Origin: Candidatus Zipacnadia bacterium
GTDB taxonomy: Bacteria > Armatimonadota > Zipacnadia > Zipacnadales > Zipacnadaceae
Reading direction: 5' to 3'
NCBI GenBank assembly: GCA_029821455.1
Contig: JALGTI010000062.1
Location: forward strand, 1 to 13,681
DNA: 13,681 bases
Positions 5,720 to 13,126 of the stretch are shown one piece after another; the first letter of the stretch is position 1, and each line of letters begins with the position of its first letter. The position numbers and the translations under genes were made by a program. The notes beneath the pieces were generated by a model. The model did no database searches. It worked only from the letters and a program-made list of their open reading frames with translations, and had not been told where the DNA came from.

Positions 5720-7704
5720 GAGTTGTGGCAGCGAGGCGCCACGGTTTCACCCTGGTGGAGGTTCTGGTGGTGCTGGCCATTATGGTCATCCTGTTCGGCC
5801 TGCTGTTTGCGCCGATGATGACCTCCATAGATATGGCCACCACCGGGCGCAACCGGGCGCGCATGCAGGACGGCATGCGGCTGGCCATCGAGCAGATCAA
5901 GCGGGATCTGGTAGAGGCAATGTTCGTCTTTCCGCCAGAGACAGTGCGTCTACCCGGGGTAGATGCGGCCTTCGGTACGGCTGACGACCAGTTCCTGCCC
6001 AACTATTCGACGCTGACTATCGCCCTGCCGGCACGGGATGACAGTGGGCAGGTCATCGAGCCGCTGCGGCTGCCAATTGAGCAGTTGGCCGGGCTGGATG
6101 GGCTACTGGATACGGCTGACGATGAGTGGCTGCCAAGGGTGGTGCGCTTTGCAGTTCACACCCCCACAATGGTGCAGCGGGTCATGCCCTCTGGTGCTGC
6201 GGCGAATCTGGCGGGGGAAGACAAGTACTATTTGGTATCAACCACACCACACGCTGAGAATCCGTTCGTCATGTATCGGCAGGAGGGGTGGGCAAGATAC
6301 AATGCCGCGGCGGAGATCTATGAATTTGGTAGCTACGGGCTGACGGTAGATGGTGGAAGCCTGGCCTTTATCGTCGGCCGGCCCGACCTTGAGAATGCCC
6401 TCTCACCGACTGATGGCGCCGACTTCTCGGTCAGCACGACCATCAGCCTGCTGAGTGGCGCGGTTGCGCCGGGCTATGTGGACGTGGCGCTGAACGTGGA
6501 GGCGGACCCCCGTGACGACAGCCTGGATAACGTACCGGTATCCGGGGGCTGGTCAGCCGGCGATGTCAATGTGGTCTATATCCATTCTGGTGTTCAGTTC
6601 ACGCCACTACGTGTGGCGGGGGAGTGGTTGACTCCGGCGGCAGACGGGGTGCTGTACAGAGCGGCGTATGGCAACTGGCTGGGATACCAGAACGACGGAA
6701 GCTATTCACTGGCAGATGCGTTGGCGGCTGGGCTGGTGAATAATTCAGAGCTGGCGCCGCGCATTAAGCTGATGCGCTATTCAGACCCGGCCTATCCGGG
6801 CAATCCACCGTATGCCAGTAATGTGGTACTGGACAGTGGGGTGGGCGTGGTGCCGGCGGTCCCTGAGGTGAAGTGGGAGGCGCGGGCCGGGGCGATTCGG
6901 GTGGGGCATTCGTTCTGGGCCACGGTGACGGTGATCGATCCTGAGGCAGCCGTGACACCCGGGTCATACTTCTCCCTGGCGGTTACGGATAGCGAAGGCG
7001 GCAGTGTTTCGTATGGCGCTGACGGCAGCGCCAGTGTCAGCGCCCCATCCATTCTATCACCCATCTATCCTAACCCGCCCGCAACTGTGCTGGACGCAGC
7101 GATGCCGATTGCGTTCGATATTGACCCTACGGCCGGTGGCAGCTTTGCCGAGGCTAAGCTTGTCAGGGATTCGCTGCGCGTCTGGGTTGAGGCGACCTAC
7201 GCCAGCACGGGAGTTGTGCAGCGCATCGAGTTCAGTCCCACATCGGACAGCAACCAGGAGAACATCGGCGCTATCTCGCCGGGGGAGATAATGCCAGGGG
7301 CGGACTGGTGGTGGGTGCTGGGCGAACCGGGGCAGGGCCCGCAATTCTGCCCCTACATCACGAGCAGTTACGGGACCGAGGCCGAGGTGCGTTTCAATCG
7401 CTGGCGGCCACCGAGCCCGCAGGCGTTCGGACCACCAGGGACACTGGCAGCGAGTCCAGCCGGTCTGAGGATACATATCATCGGGACGATGCGTCGCAAC
7501 TTCGACCCTGTGACCTATGAAGATGACCGGGTGGTGGTCAGCTATGCTACCCCGGAGGTTATGAACATTGCCCTGCAGTTGCAGCGGTATCAAGAATTGA
7601 CGGACATTGACGAGGTGGCGCCCCAAAACATCCTGGTCCCGGAGGCTACTGGAACGCCGGTGGCTGTCCGCGCCCAGGTGCGGGTGCGCAACCTGGGTCG
7701 CTAG
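5716..7704 (+). CDS. Large PilW/GspJ-like minor prepilin
   Basis: The product is about 662 aa from GTG 5716 (GTG 5707 would add three residues). The leader MRVVAARRHG is cut before FTLVEVLVVLAIMVILFGLL, with Glu at +5, then FAPMMTSIDMATTGRNRARM and MRLAIEQIKRDLVEAM. This pattern, with an R-x-x-M-x-x-x-M-R-x-A-x-x-Q-I-x-x-D-L spine, is of the PilW/GspJ class, usually 200-350 aa. Two acidic loops 45 residues apart match each other: GVDAAFGTADDQFLP (81-95) and GLDGLLDTADDEWLP (126-140). They look like small calcium-binding or turn motifs. A long beta-rich insertion occupies roughly residues 200-580. The C-terminus (VVVSYATPEVMNIALQLQRY, then VAVRAQVRVRNLG) returns to the ending typical of the class, so this is a normal minor pilin with a large internal insertion rather than a fused tail. 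Third of the five-gene run. The insertion's function is not recognised. Confidence 0.85.
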   Translation: MRVVAARRHGFTLVEVLVVLAIMVILFGLLFAPMMTSIDMATTGRNRARMQDGMRLAIEQIKRDLVEAMFVFPPETVRLPGVDAAFGTADDQFLPNYSTLTIALPARDDSGQVIEPLRLPIEQLAGLDGLLDTADDEWLPRVVRFAVHTPTMVQRVMPSGAAANLAGEDKYYLVSTTPHAENPFVMYRQEGWARYNAAAEIYEFGSYGLTVDGGSLAFIVGRPDLENALSPTDGADFSVSTTISLLSGAVAPGYVDVALNVEADPRDDSLDNVPVSGGWSAGDVNVVYIHSGVQFTPLRVAGEWLTPAADGVLYRAAYGNWLGYQNDGSYSLADALAAGLVNNSELAPRIKLMRYSDPAYPGNPPYASNVVLDSGVGVVPAVPEVKWEARAGAIRVGHSFWATVTVIDPEAAVTPGSYFSLAVTDSEGGSVSYGADGSASVSAPSILSPIYPNPPATVLDAAMPIAFDIDPTAGGSFAEAKLVRDSLRVWVEATYASTGVVQRIEFSPTSDSNQENIGAISPGEIMPGADWWWVLGEPGQGPQFCPYITSSYGTEAEVRFNRWRPPSPQAFGPPGTLAASPAGLRIHIIGTMRRNFDPVTYEDDRVVVSYATPEVMNIALQLQRYQELTDIDEVAPQNILVPEATGTPVAVRAQVRVRNLGR

Positions 7705-7722
7705 CGGGCCGCTTGATAGTAA

Positions 7723-7736
7723 TGACGGAACCGTCA
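7723..7736 (+). repeat. Short perfect palindromic stem between minor-pilin genes
   Basis: TGACGG and CCGTCA flank an AA centre, giving a small stem 18 nt after the TAG stop and 33 nt before the next ATG. There is no T-tract. It could be an mRNA processing or stability element, or chance. Confidence 0.25.
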
Positions 7737-7769
7737 AACAGAAAGCTCGGGACGCGGAGGCGAGAGTAG

Positions 7770-10700
7770 ATGCTGACACGGCCCACAAATCTATCAGTAC
7801 GCGGGCAATCCGGCCAGGCATTGCTGGTGGCAGTGTTGCTGATGATGGCGATACTGCTGGTCGGTATCCTGTTCGTCAGCATTGTGAACTTCAATCAGAT
7901 GCAGACGGAGCGGGATGTTGATGTCTCCGGAGCGCTGGCCCTGGCCAAGGCTGGCATCAACTTCGTGGACTATCAACTGCGGTACAGTGAGCTAGGCGCT
8001 GACTGGCGGCCCCCGTTTGTGGCTTGGGTGGCCGGTGGCTCGCCAGTCCCGCCGGTGGCGGTTGAAGATGTGGGGGCCGGTACCGTAACTTACACGCCCG
8101 GCTTCTTCGGGCCTGATGGCATCGCATATACTGATGATGATTACTACACCGAGCAAGAGATACTGCGCGGTTATTACGGCATCGTCCGCGTGAATAATCC
8201 CGGTGGGATATCGGACCACTACCATCGCTTCGGGTTTGTGCGCTACCCGGACCCAAATATGGCGGGCGGGAGTGCCTCGGCGGCCGAGCTGTTCGCCCAC
8301 AACCTGGCAGTGGGGCACGGGCACGTGCTGCTGCGGGTTACCTACGACCCGGACCCGCCCTATGAGTACAATGATAGCAGTCTGATACCGGACCCGATGA
8401 GCAAGCATATCAAGATTGAGTCGGTCGGCGTGCTGGACGAGGCTGCCACAGTCATCCGCAAGCTGACGGCGTACAAGCCGCTGCCGCTGCTTGACCATGC
8501 GCTGTGGGTGACGGACCGGAGCAATACGGGGCGGGGCACCAAGTTGGGCTTCGATCCGTGGCTGGATATGGCGCAGGATGGGATCACCTGGGACAACACG
8601 GACCTGCGCTACGAGCAGCCGGACTTCTTGACCCTGACTATCTATGGTCCAGTGCGAGTCAATGGTGCCCTGAACCTGGAGGGGGCCAGTTGCGATGCAG
8701 TGATTGCGGCCAAGGATCCGGCGCAGGCCAGCGTACACATCGGGCTGCGCCAGGAGCCGCTGCCGGTTCAGAACCCGATGGCGTGGTTCCCTCGTGGCGG
8801 TGGGTATCTGGCGGATGATAAAGTAATGGCCAGCGACCAGATTTACGAGCCGCGCACCAGCGGGGATTACCAGGAGCAGGGGACTGCCATAGTTGGATAC
8901 TACAATGATAGTGGGTCAGTGAACACTACGGCGCCCCTGACGATCTGGCCCAGCTATGACAACCCCGCCACCACGCCGGTGGAGGCCTTCGATACCTACG
9001 GGGGGCAAATCCTGGACGGAGTGGCCGGGACGGATGTGGCGGGCTACGACAGGGCTGTTGGGCCACTGGCCGCTCCTGATATCTTGGCGACCGACCCCAA
9101 TACCAACCTGGACCGCTACCGGCAACTCACTGAGCATTCGGGTGACGTCGTGTTTAATCCGTCCACTGAAGTGGCGGTGAACACCGGGCAGTTTGGCGCG
9201 GGCGCGGGCATCTACGTTGATAACTTTGCGGACCTGCAATTCGTCAAGGCAGACGGGACGCGTGATCTTGACCTGCTGATGGAAGACTGGCTGCAGCACA
9301 TCGCCCTCGATGACCCGCGTGCCTCCGAGAGCGCGTGGAATGCCACGCGGACACTGTACTCACCGCCTGGCGTGATCATTGAGCTGTTTCCCAGTGAAGA
9401 CGCGGCGACCGGTTATGGGGCGCTCAGCATTGACAGCACGCTGAACCCTAACGATCCGGCGGTGCCGGGCAGCGAGATTGATCCGGACGAAATCTGGTGG
9501 CCTGGTCACATCGCAGGACAGCCGGGGATCAAGCTGACGCGGCTGGATAAGCGCTGGGCAATTGGTGACCCCGGCAATCCGTCACGGGTAGGCGAGGATA
9601 GCGGGCTAAATGTGATGTACCGCGACTATCCCACCACTGGGTACCAAGTGATCTTCGCAGAGGGCAACGTCCGCATCAAGGGCGTAATGCCGGCCAACAC
9701 GCGGCTGCCGGGTGGTGCGCTGGATGACGACTACAGCCTCACGGTGGTATCAGGTGGGACGATCTATGTTGATGGCCAATTGCTTGGCGCTCAGGATGCG
9801 GAGGGCAGGCGCTGGGGGACAGGTGATACGGGCGGCGGTGTATTGGATGAAGATGCACCGAAGCTGGCACTGCTGGCCAGAGATTGCGTCTGCGTGAACA
9901 CCTCGCAGATTGTGCCGCAGATGACAACTGGCACGGTGGCGGCAGCGGCCGATGACCCGGCCAACCCGCTGTCACCTAATCAGCACTGGGAGGTAACGCC
10001 GGATGGTGGCGGCTATGCCTACACCACGTGGATGTTTGGTCAGGTGCCGGCAGCGCCGCTGATGCTGGTGCCTTATCAGACGGGCGAGGACCCCGGCCCG
10101 GCCGGGGTGGCAATGACGCTGCGGCGCTACGACCGCGGTAGCTCAAGCGTCGTGGCCACAGGATTCGACTTTGACCAAAGCGACAGCCTCCCCGGAGTAT
10201 CAGTGCCCACATTTTTGTTTGTCGCGCCGGGGGCGCCGCTGGGTGGGGGGCTGTTTGCGCCTCAGCCGTGGGCGTCGCAAGTGCTGTCGCCGTTGTGGGA
10301 GTCGGAATACTATGCCCCGGGGGTGTGGCCGGAGCTGCCCTGGCGGCTGGAGGTGCCGGCAGGCGATCCGGACTATGGCGAAGTTCACTATCTGGCAGAA
10401 ATGGTGGGTGGTGTACCGGTTCTGTATCCGGGCCAGAGCTACGCCCTGGAGCTGCGCTACAGTGATCCGAACCTGGGTGTGCCGGGGACTGACTACTGGC
10501 TGAAGAAGTTCAAACTGGCGGTCCTTAACACTGCTACCCGTCTGCCTGAGCCGGCCATAAATGCCAAGATCAACGCGGTGATGTATGCGCAGGAGGGCTG
10601 CTTCTTCATCATTCCCGGCGACTATTTCGACACTCGCTGGTCGGGCCCGATGGCCAAGCACTACATGCGGTACAACTATGGGATAGAGATCAGGGGTGCT

Positions 10701-10970
10701 ATTTCCGAGAACTTCCACGCCCGGCCAGAGGCGTGGCGCGAGTGGCAGGACAAGTGGGCGATTGCCAACTCAGCAGGCGGTTGGAACACCATCAGCTATA
10801 CCTATGACGAAACATTGCGGGCCTGCCGGGACCAGGCGCGTACCAATGTGGTGAGTGAGAACGTCAGACAGGCGGACACTGCATTCGAGCCGATCACCGC
10901 CAGTGGCCGGAGCAACCTGCCCAAGGTGCCGCTGTTGCCGGTGGGGTCCGACCTCATCTATGCAGACTAG
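7770..10970 (+). CDS. Giant PilX/GspK-like minor prepilin
   Basis: The product is 1066 aa. The ATG is preceded by GGAGG at 7756-7760 (9 nt). The N-terminus RGQSGQALLVAVLLMMAIL followed by VGILFVSIVNF lacks the Glu at +5. This is the known feature of GspK and resembles PilX-type 'RGxALL' starts, with likely processing after G15. The next helix has QMQTERDVDVSGALALAKAG, matching the 'A.AEAGI' region of that class. Usual family sizes are 170-330 aa, so the ectodomain is several-fold enlarged. It contains an acidic loop GPDGIAYTDDD (114-124) similar to loops in the upstream PilW-like protein, a segment with FAEGNVRIKGVMP and GGTIYVDGQLLG that suggests a beta-helix or beta-solenoid region, and a C-terminal INAKINAVMYAQEG (930-943) then FFIIPGDYFD block. 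Fourth of the run, 48 bp before the secreted propeller gene. The GspK class is known to cap the pseudopilus tip; the same place is inferred here. Confidence 0.82.
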   Translation: MLTRPTNLSVRGQSGQALLVAVLLMMAILLVGILFVSIVNFNQMQTERDVDVSGALALAKAGINFVDYQLRYSELGADWRPPFVAWVAGGSPVPPVAVEDVGAGTVTYTPGFFGPDGIAYTDDDYYTEQEILRGYYGIVRVNNPGGISDHYHRFGFVRYPDPNMAGGSASAAELFAHNLAVGHGHVLLRVTYDPDPPYEYNDSSLIPDPMSKHIKIESVGVLDEAATVIRKLTAYKPLPLLDHALWVTDRSNTGRGTKLGFDPWLDMAQDGITWDNTDLRYEQPDFLTLTIYGPVRVNGALNLEGASCDAVIAAKDPAQASVHIGLRQEPLPVQNPMAWFPRGGGYLADDKVMASDQIYEPRTSGDYQEQGTAIVGYYNDSGSVNTTAPLTIWPSYDNPATTPVEAFDTYGGQILDGVAGTDVAGYDRAVGPLAAPDILATDPNTNLDRYRQLTEHSGDVVFNPSTEVAVNTGQFGAGAGIYVDNFADLQFVKADGTRDLDLLMEDWLQHIALDDPRASESAWNATRTLYSPPGVIIELFPSEDAATGYGALSIDSTLNPNDPAVPGSEIDPDEIWWPGHIAGQPGIKLTRLDKRWAIGDPGNPSRVGEDSGLNVMYRDYPTTGYQVIFAEGNVRIKGVMPANTRLPGGALDDDYSLTVVSGGTIYVDGQLLGAQDAEGRRWGTGDTGGGVLDEDAPKLALLARDCVCVNTSQIVPQMTTGTVAAAADDPANPLSPNQHWEVTPDGGGYAYTTWMFGQVPAAPLMLVPYQTGEDPGPAGVAMTLRRYDRGSSSVVATGFDFDQSDSLPGVSVPTFLFVAPGAPLGGGLFAPQPWASQVLSPLWESEYYAPGVWPELPWRLEVPAGDPDYGEVHYLAEMVGGVPVLYPGQSYALELRYSDPNLGVPGTDYWLKKFKLAVLNTATRLPEPAINAKINAVMYAQEGCFFIIPGDYFDTRWSGPMAKHYMRYNYGIEIRGAISENFHARPEAWREWQDKWAIANSAGGWNTISYTYDETLRACRDQARTNVVSENVRQADTAFEPITASGRSNLPKVPLLPVGSDLIYAD

Positions 10971-11018
10971 CAATTGCGTTTGGGGCTATGGCGCATTAAT
11001 CAGCGGAGGTAGATCGTA

Positions 11019-12809
11019 ATGCAGTCTTGCAGACGACACGCTGCGGCGTTGTTTGCCATCATCCTCATCATCGCCTTCGCCGGAGCGGTCCAGGGCCAGG
11101 AGCTGGCCTTCAACTACGATGTGACGCCGCACACGGTGCGGGTATGTGTGCTGCTGGTACCGCCGGCGTACGATAACCCCAATGCCTACATCTTCGAGGG
11201 TCTACGGCGTTCGCCATACTGGCCGAATGGCTGGGAGCTGGAGAACCCGCTGGCCCCGGTTTGCGTGACAGATTATGTGAGTGACTTGTGGACGGAAGCT
11301 TTGCATCCCGCACCGCATTTTGATTCGGACAATAACCCGGGCACGACCACGCCATTTGATTCGGACGCAAACTACTGGGCGAATCGCGGTTATGGTGCCG
11401 TGCCGCTCGGGACACCTGTCCCCAAGAGCTGGCCGCAATACTGGGAAGTGAATATATCCCGGATTGAGCCGCAGCAGCTTTCGCAGTTTGACCTTATCTA
11501 TGTCGCCAGCAATGACGCCATTGACGCCATGGAAGAATTGACGGAGCCGCAGCTACAGGGCCTGGTGAGTGCGGTTGAGGGTGGCGCAGTACTGTGGGTG
11601 GACAATGCCCGAAACGGTGCGCTGCCGGTGCCGACACCGGTGAGGCTAATGCCGCCGAGGGTGGAATTGCCGGGCGGCGCTGCGCCCCGGGCGCTTTCGG
11701 TGGGCGCCGCACCGTTCAGCTTCGTGACCGGTGCACCAGCCGCCTTCAACAGGACGCGAGCGGCTCAGGACAGCGCGCTGGTCCAAAGCATCTTTGATTT
11801 GACCAACACTGAAGTTGGCAATATCGGCGACCTGCCTGACCCGCCGGCCATATCAGCCACCAATCTGCCCACGGACGATGTTGTTGGTGCAGGCAGCGCA
11901 GTACCCGACACGCTACTGCGGCCCGTGGTATTCGGCGCCTCCGGCCCCTGCGTAATGGCCTGCCACTACGGCAGCGGGGCGGTTGTCGCTACGGCCGGCA
12001 ATGTGGGGCGGGACTGCTGGGAATGGCTGCTGGCTGGCTGGACCAAGCCGGGCGTGCCACAGCATTCGGCGGACCTGAAGTTCGCCGCCAATATCCTGGC
12101 TTATGGCAAGGAGTGGACGCAGCAGCGCCAGGCCGGCAATGCCAGGGGCACGAGTGGCGCGTTCGCGATGGGGCCGCTGGACATCGGCTGGCAGTACCCC
12201 GGTCCGAATGGGGAGATCGCACCGCTTCCACCTGGCACTGTTATTGGCCCATCGGTAGCCTCGCCAGTTGTTGCCAACGGGATGGTATATGTGCTGACAC
12301 TGCGTGAGCCGGTCGGGGCTACCCCGTGGCTGCTGTGCTTTGACGCCAGCCCTGAGCGGGACCTTGATGGCGATGGCATGGCCGACGACGGCCTGACGGA
12401 CTACTCTGACGGACTGCCCTATGATATGCTGTGGGCCGTGAACCTGGAGGGCATTGTGAGCGGGTGCACGCCGCGTAGCAGTTCGCCGGCAGTGACCACG
12501 ATTCCTCTGGCCACGGGAGGTGGCGCTCCTGTTGAAGTGCCGGTTGTGCTAGTTAGCGTAACCGATGTTGCTGGCGATGATGTGGGACACCTGCTGGCCT
12601 TCAACGGGCTGGTGGACCTGGCGGTTCTGAGCAGCATGGTAGCGCCATTTGATGTGCCTGGGAATCTAGTGTGGGGCCTGGATATTCCCTCCTATGACTT
12701 CGACTGGGATGGCAGCAGCCTGAGTGGCTCTGACGGTAATTCGGAGCTCGTAGATCTATCTACGCCTGTCGTCCATAAGAACTGGGTTTACTCCTGTCAA
12801 GCGAGATAG
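11019..12809 (+). CDS. Secreted Rossmann-like plus PQQ-type propeller protein, N-terminal part; candidate PilY1 analog
   Basis: This ORF gives 596 aa, but the true gene almost certainly continues in other frames to the window end. ATG 11019 has GGAGGT at 11005-11010, 8 nt upstream. Residues 1-26 are a signal peptide (hydrophobic AALFAIILIIAFAGA, end VQG). Residues of about 30-370 resemble a glutamine-amidotransferase-like or DUF4159-like Rossmann domain: DLIYVASNDAIDAMEEL (158-174), then VEGGAVLWVDN (186-196), YGSGAVVATAGNVG (317-330) and ADLKFAANILAYG (351-363). No catalytic Cys-His pair is evident. From about 385 a PQQ-type beta-propeller begins, with GWQYPGPNGE, then GPSVASPVVANGMVYVLT (410-427), WLLCFDAS, and STPVVHKNWVYS near the end. 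A loop D448-L-D450-G-D452-G-M-A-D456 fits DxDxDxxxD, the calcium loop form of PilY1. Fifth gene of the pilin run. PilY1-like role is inference; secretion and propeller calls are firmer. Confidence 0.75.
   Translation: MQSCRRHAAALFAIILIIAFAGAVQGQELAFNYDVTPHTVRVCVLLVPPAYDNPNAYIFEGLRRSPYWPNGWELENPLAPVCVTDYVSDLWTEALHPAPHFDSDNNPGTTTPFDSDANYWANRGYGAVPLGTPVPKSWPQYWEVNISRIEPQQLSQFDLIYVASNDAIDAMEELTEPQLQGLVSAVEGGAVLWVDNARNGALPVPTPVRLMPPRVELPGGAAPRALSVGAAPFSFVTGAPAAFNRTRAAQDSALVQSIFDLTNTEVGNIGDLPDPPAISATNLPTDDVVGAGSAVPDTLLRPVVFGASGPCVMACHYGSGAVVATAGNVGRDCWEWLLAGWTKPGVPQHSADLKFAANILAYGKEWTQQRQAGNARGTSGAFAMGPLDIGWQYPGPNGEIAPLPPGTVIGPSVASPVVANGMVYVLTLREPVGATPWLLCFDASPERDLDGDGMADDGLTDYSDGLPYDMLWAVNLEGIVSGCTPRSSSPAVTTIPLATGGGAPVEVPVVLVSVTDVAGDDVGHLLAFNGLVDLAVLSSMVAPFDVPGNLVWGLDIPSYDFDWDGSSLSGSDGNSELVDLSTPVVHKNWVYSCQAR
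12791..12797 (+). other. Frameshift in the propeller gene (apparent one-base loss)
   Basis: The first frame reads NWVYSCQAR then TAG at 12807-12809. The next frame continues sensibly as SSEIDPGTLGAGADECTYG. Restoring one C in the CC at 12793-12794 would give NWVYSLSSEIDPG. No slippery heptamer or strong downstream structure marks it as programmed. Confidence 0.65.
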
Positions 12810-13126
12810 ACCCCGGCACGTTAGGGGCCGGCGCGGATGAATGCACGTATGGGCGTGCCTTCTGTGTGCGACTACTGGATCCTGACCCTGCAAACCCGGC
12901 TCGGTGGGTTTACCCTGATGCGGACACTGACCAGGACGACAATGTGGATGCTACCCCGGAATATCAGCGCAGCCTGCCGCCGTTCCAGGAGCCGGAATGG
13001 CTGGTGGATAGCTCGCGGCGAGAGTATCCGCTGGCGCCTGGCTGCATACCTGTGATAACGACTGAGTGGAGGCAGCGATACTATGCGGTACGCCGGTCTG
13101 GCATAGCTGGAACGGCGCGGCTATAG
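12794..13126 (+). pseudogene. Propeller protein, second segment in shifted frame
   Basis: This frame carries the continuation of the upstream protein. It starts LSSEIDPGTLGAGADEC, runs through FCVRLLDPDPANPARWVYPD, a calcium-type loop D-T-D-Q-D-D-N-V-D at 12923-12949 (DxDxDxxxD), PEYQRSLPPFQEPEWLVDSS and REYPLAPGCIPVITT, then loses sense and stops at 13124-13126. The only start codon that could serve is GTG 12866, without a good ribosome site, so independent translation is unlikely. Composition (acidic, Pro- and Trp-rich) matches the preceding ORF. Confidence 0.6.
13060..13095 (+). other. Second frameshift region in the propeller gene
   Basis: Two solutions fit. A single lost base near 13089 joins QRYYAV directly to TPVWHSWNG. 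Alternatively an extra base near 13064 gives ITT followed by SGGSDTMRY in the third frame (13065-13091), and a second extra base near 13089-13092 leads to PVWHSWNG. The second reading looks more like the rest of the protein but needs two events. Confidence 0.5.

Noticed and set aside
7057..7821. Minus-strand ORF of 254 codons spanning the junction of two minor-pilin genes
   Set aside because: It is rich in Arg, His and Pro, has no recognisable motif, and lies opposite two well-supported pilin genes including the conserved C-terminal and leader regions. It fits an antisense shadow of GC-rich codon use.
12785..12809. Programmed ribosomal frameshifting to join the propeller frames
   Set aside because: No X-XXY-YYZ slippery site, internal Shine-Dalgarno or strong downstream stem is evident, and at least one more shift is needed 290 bp later.
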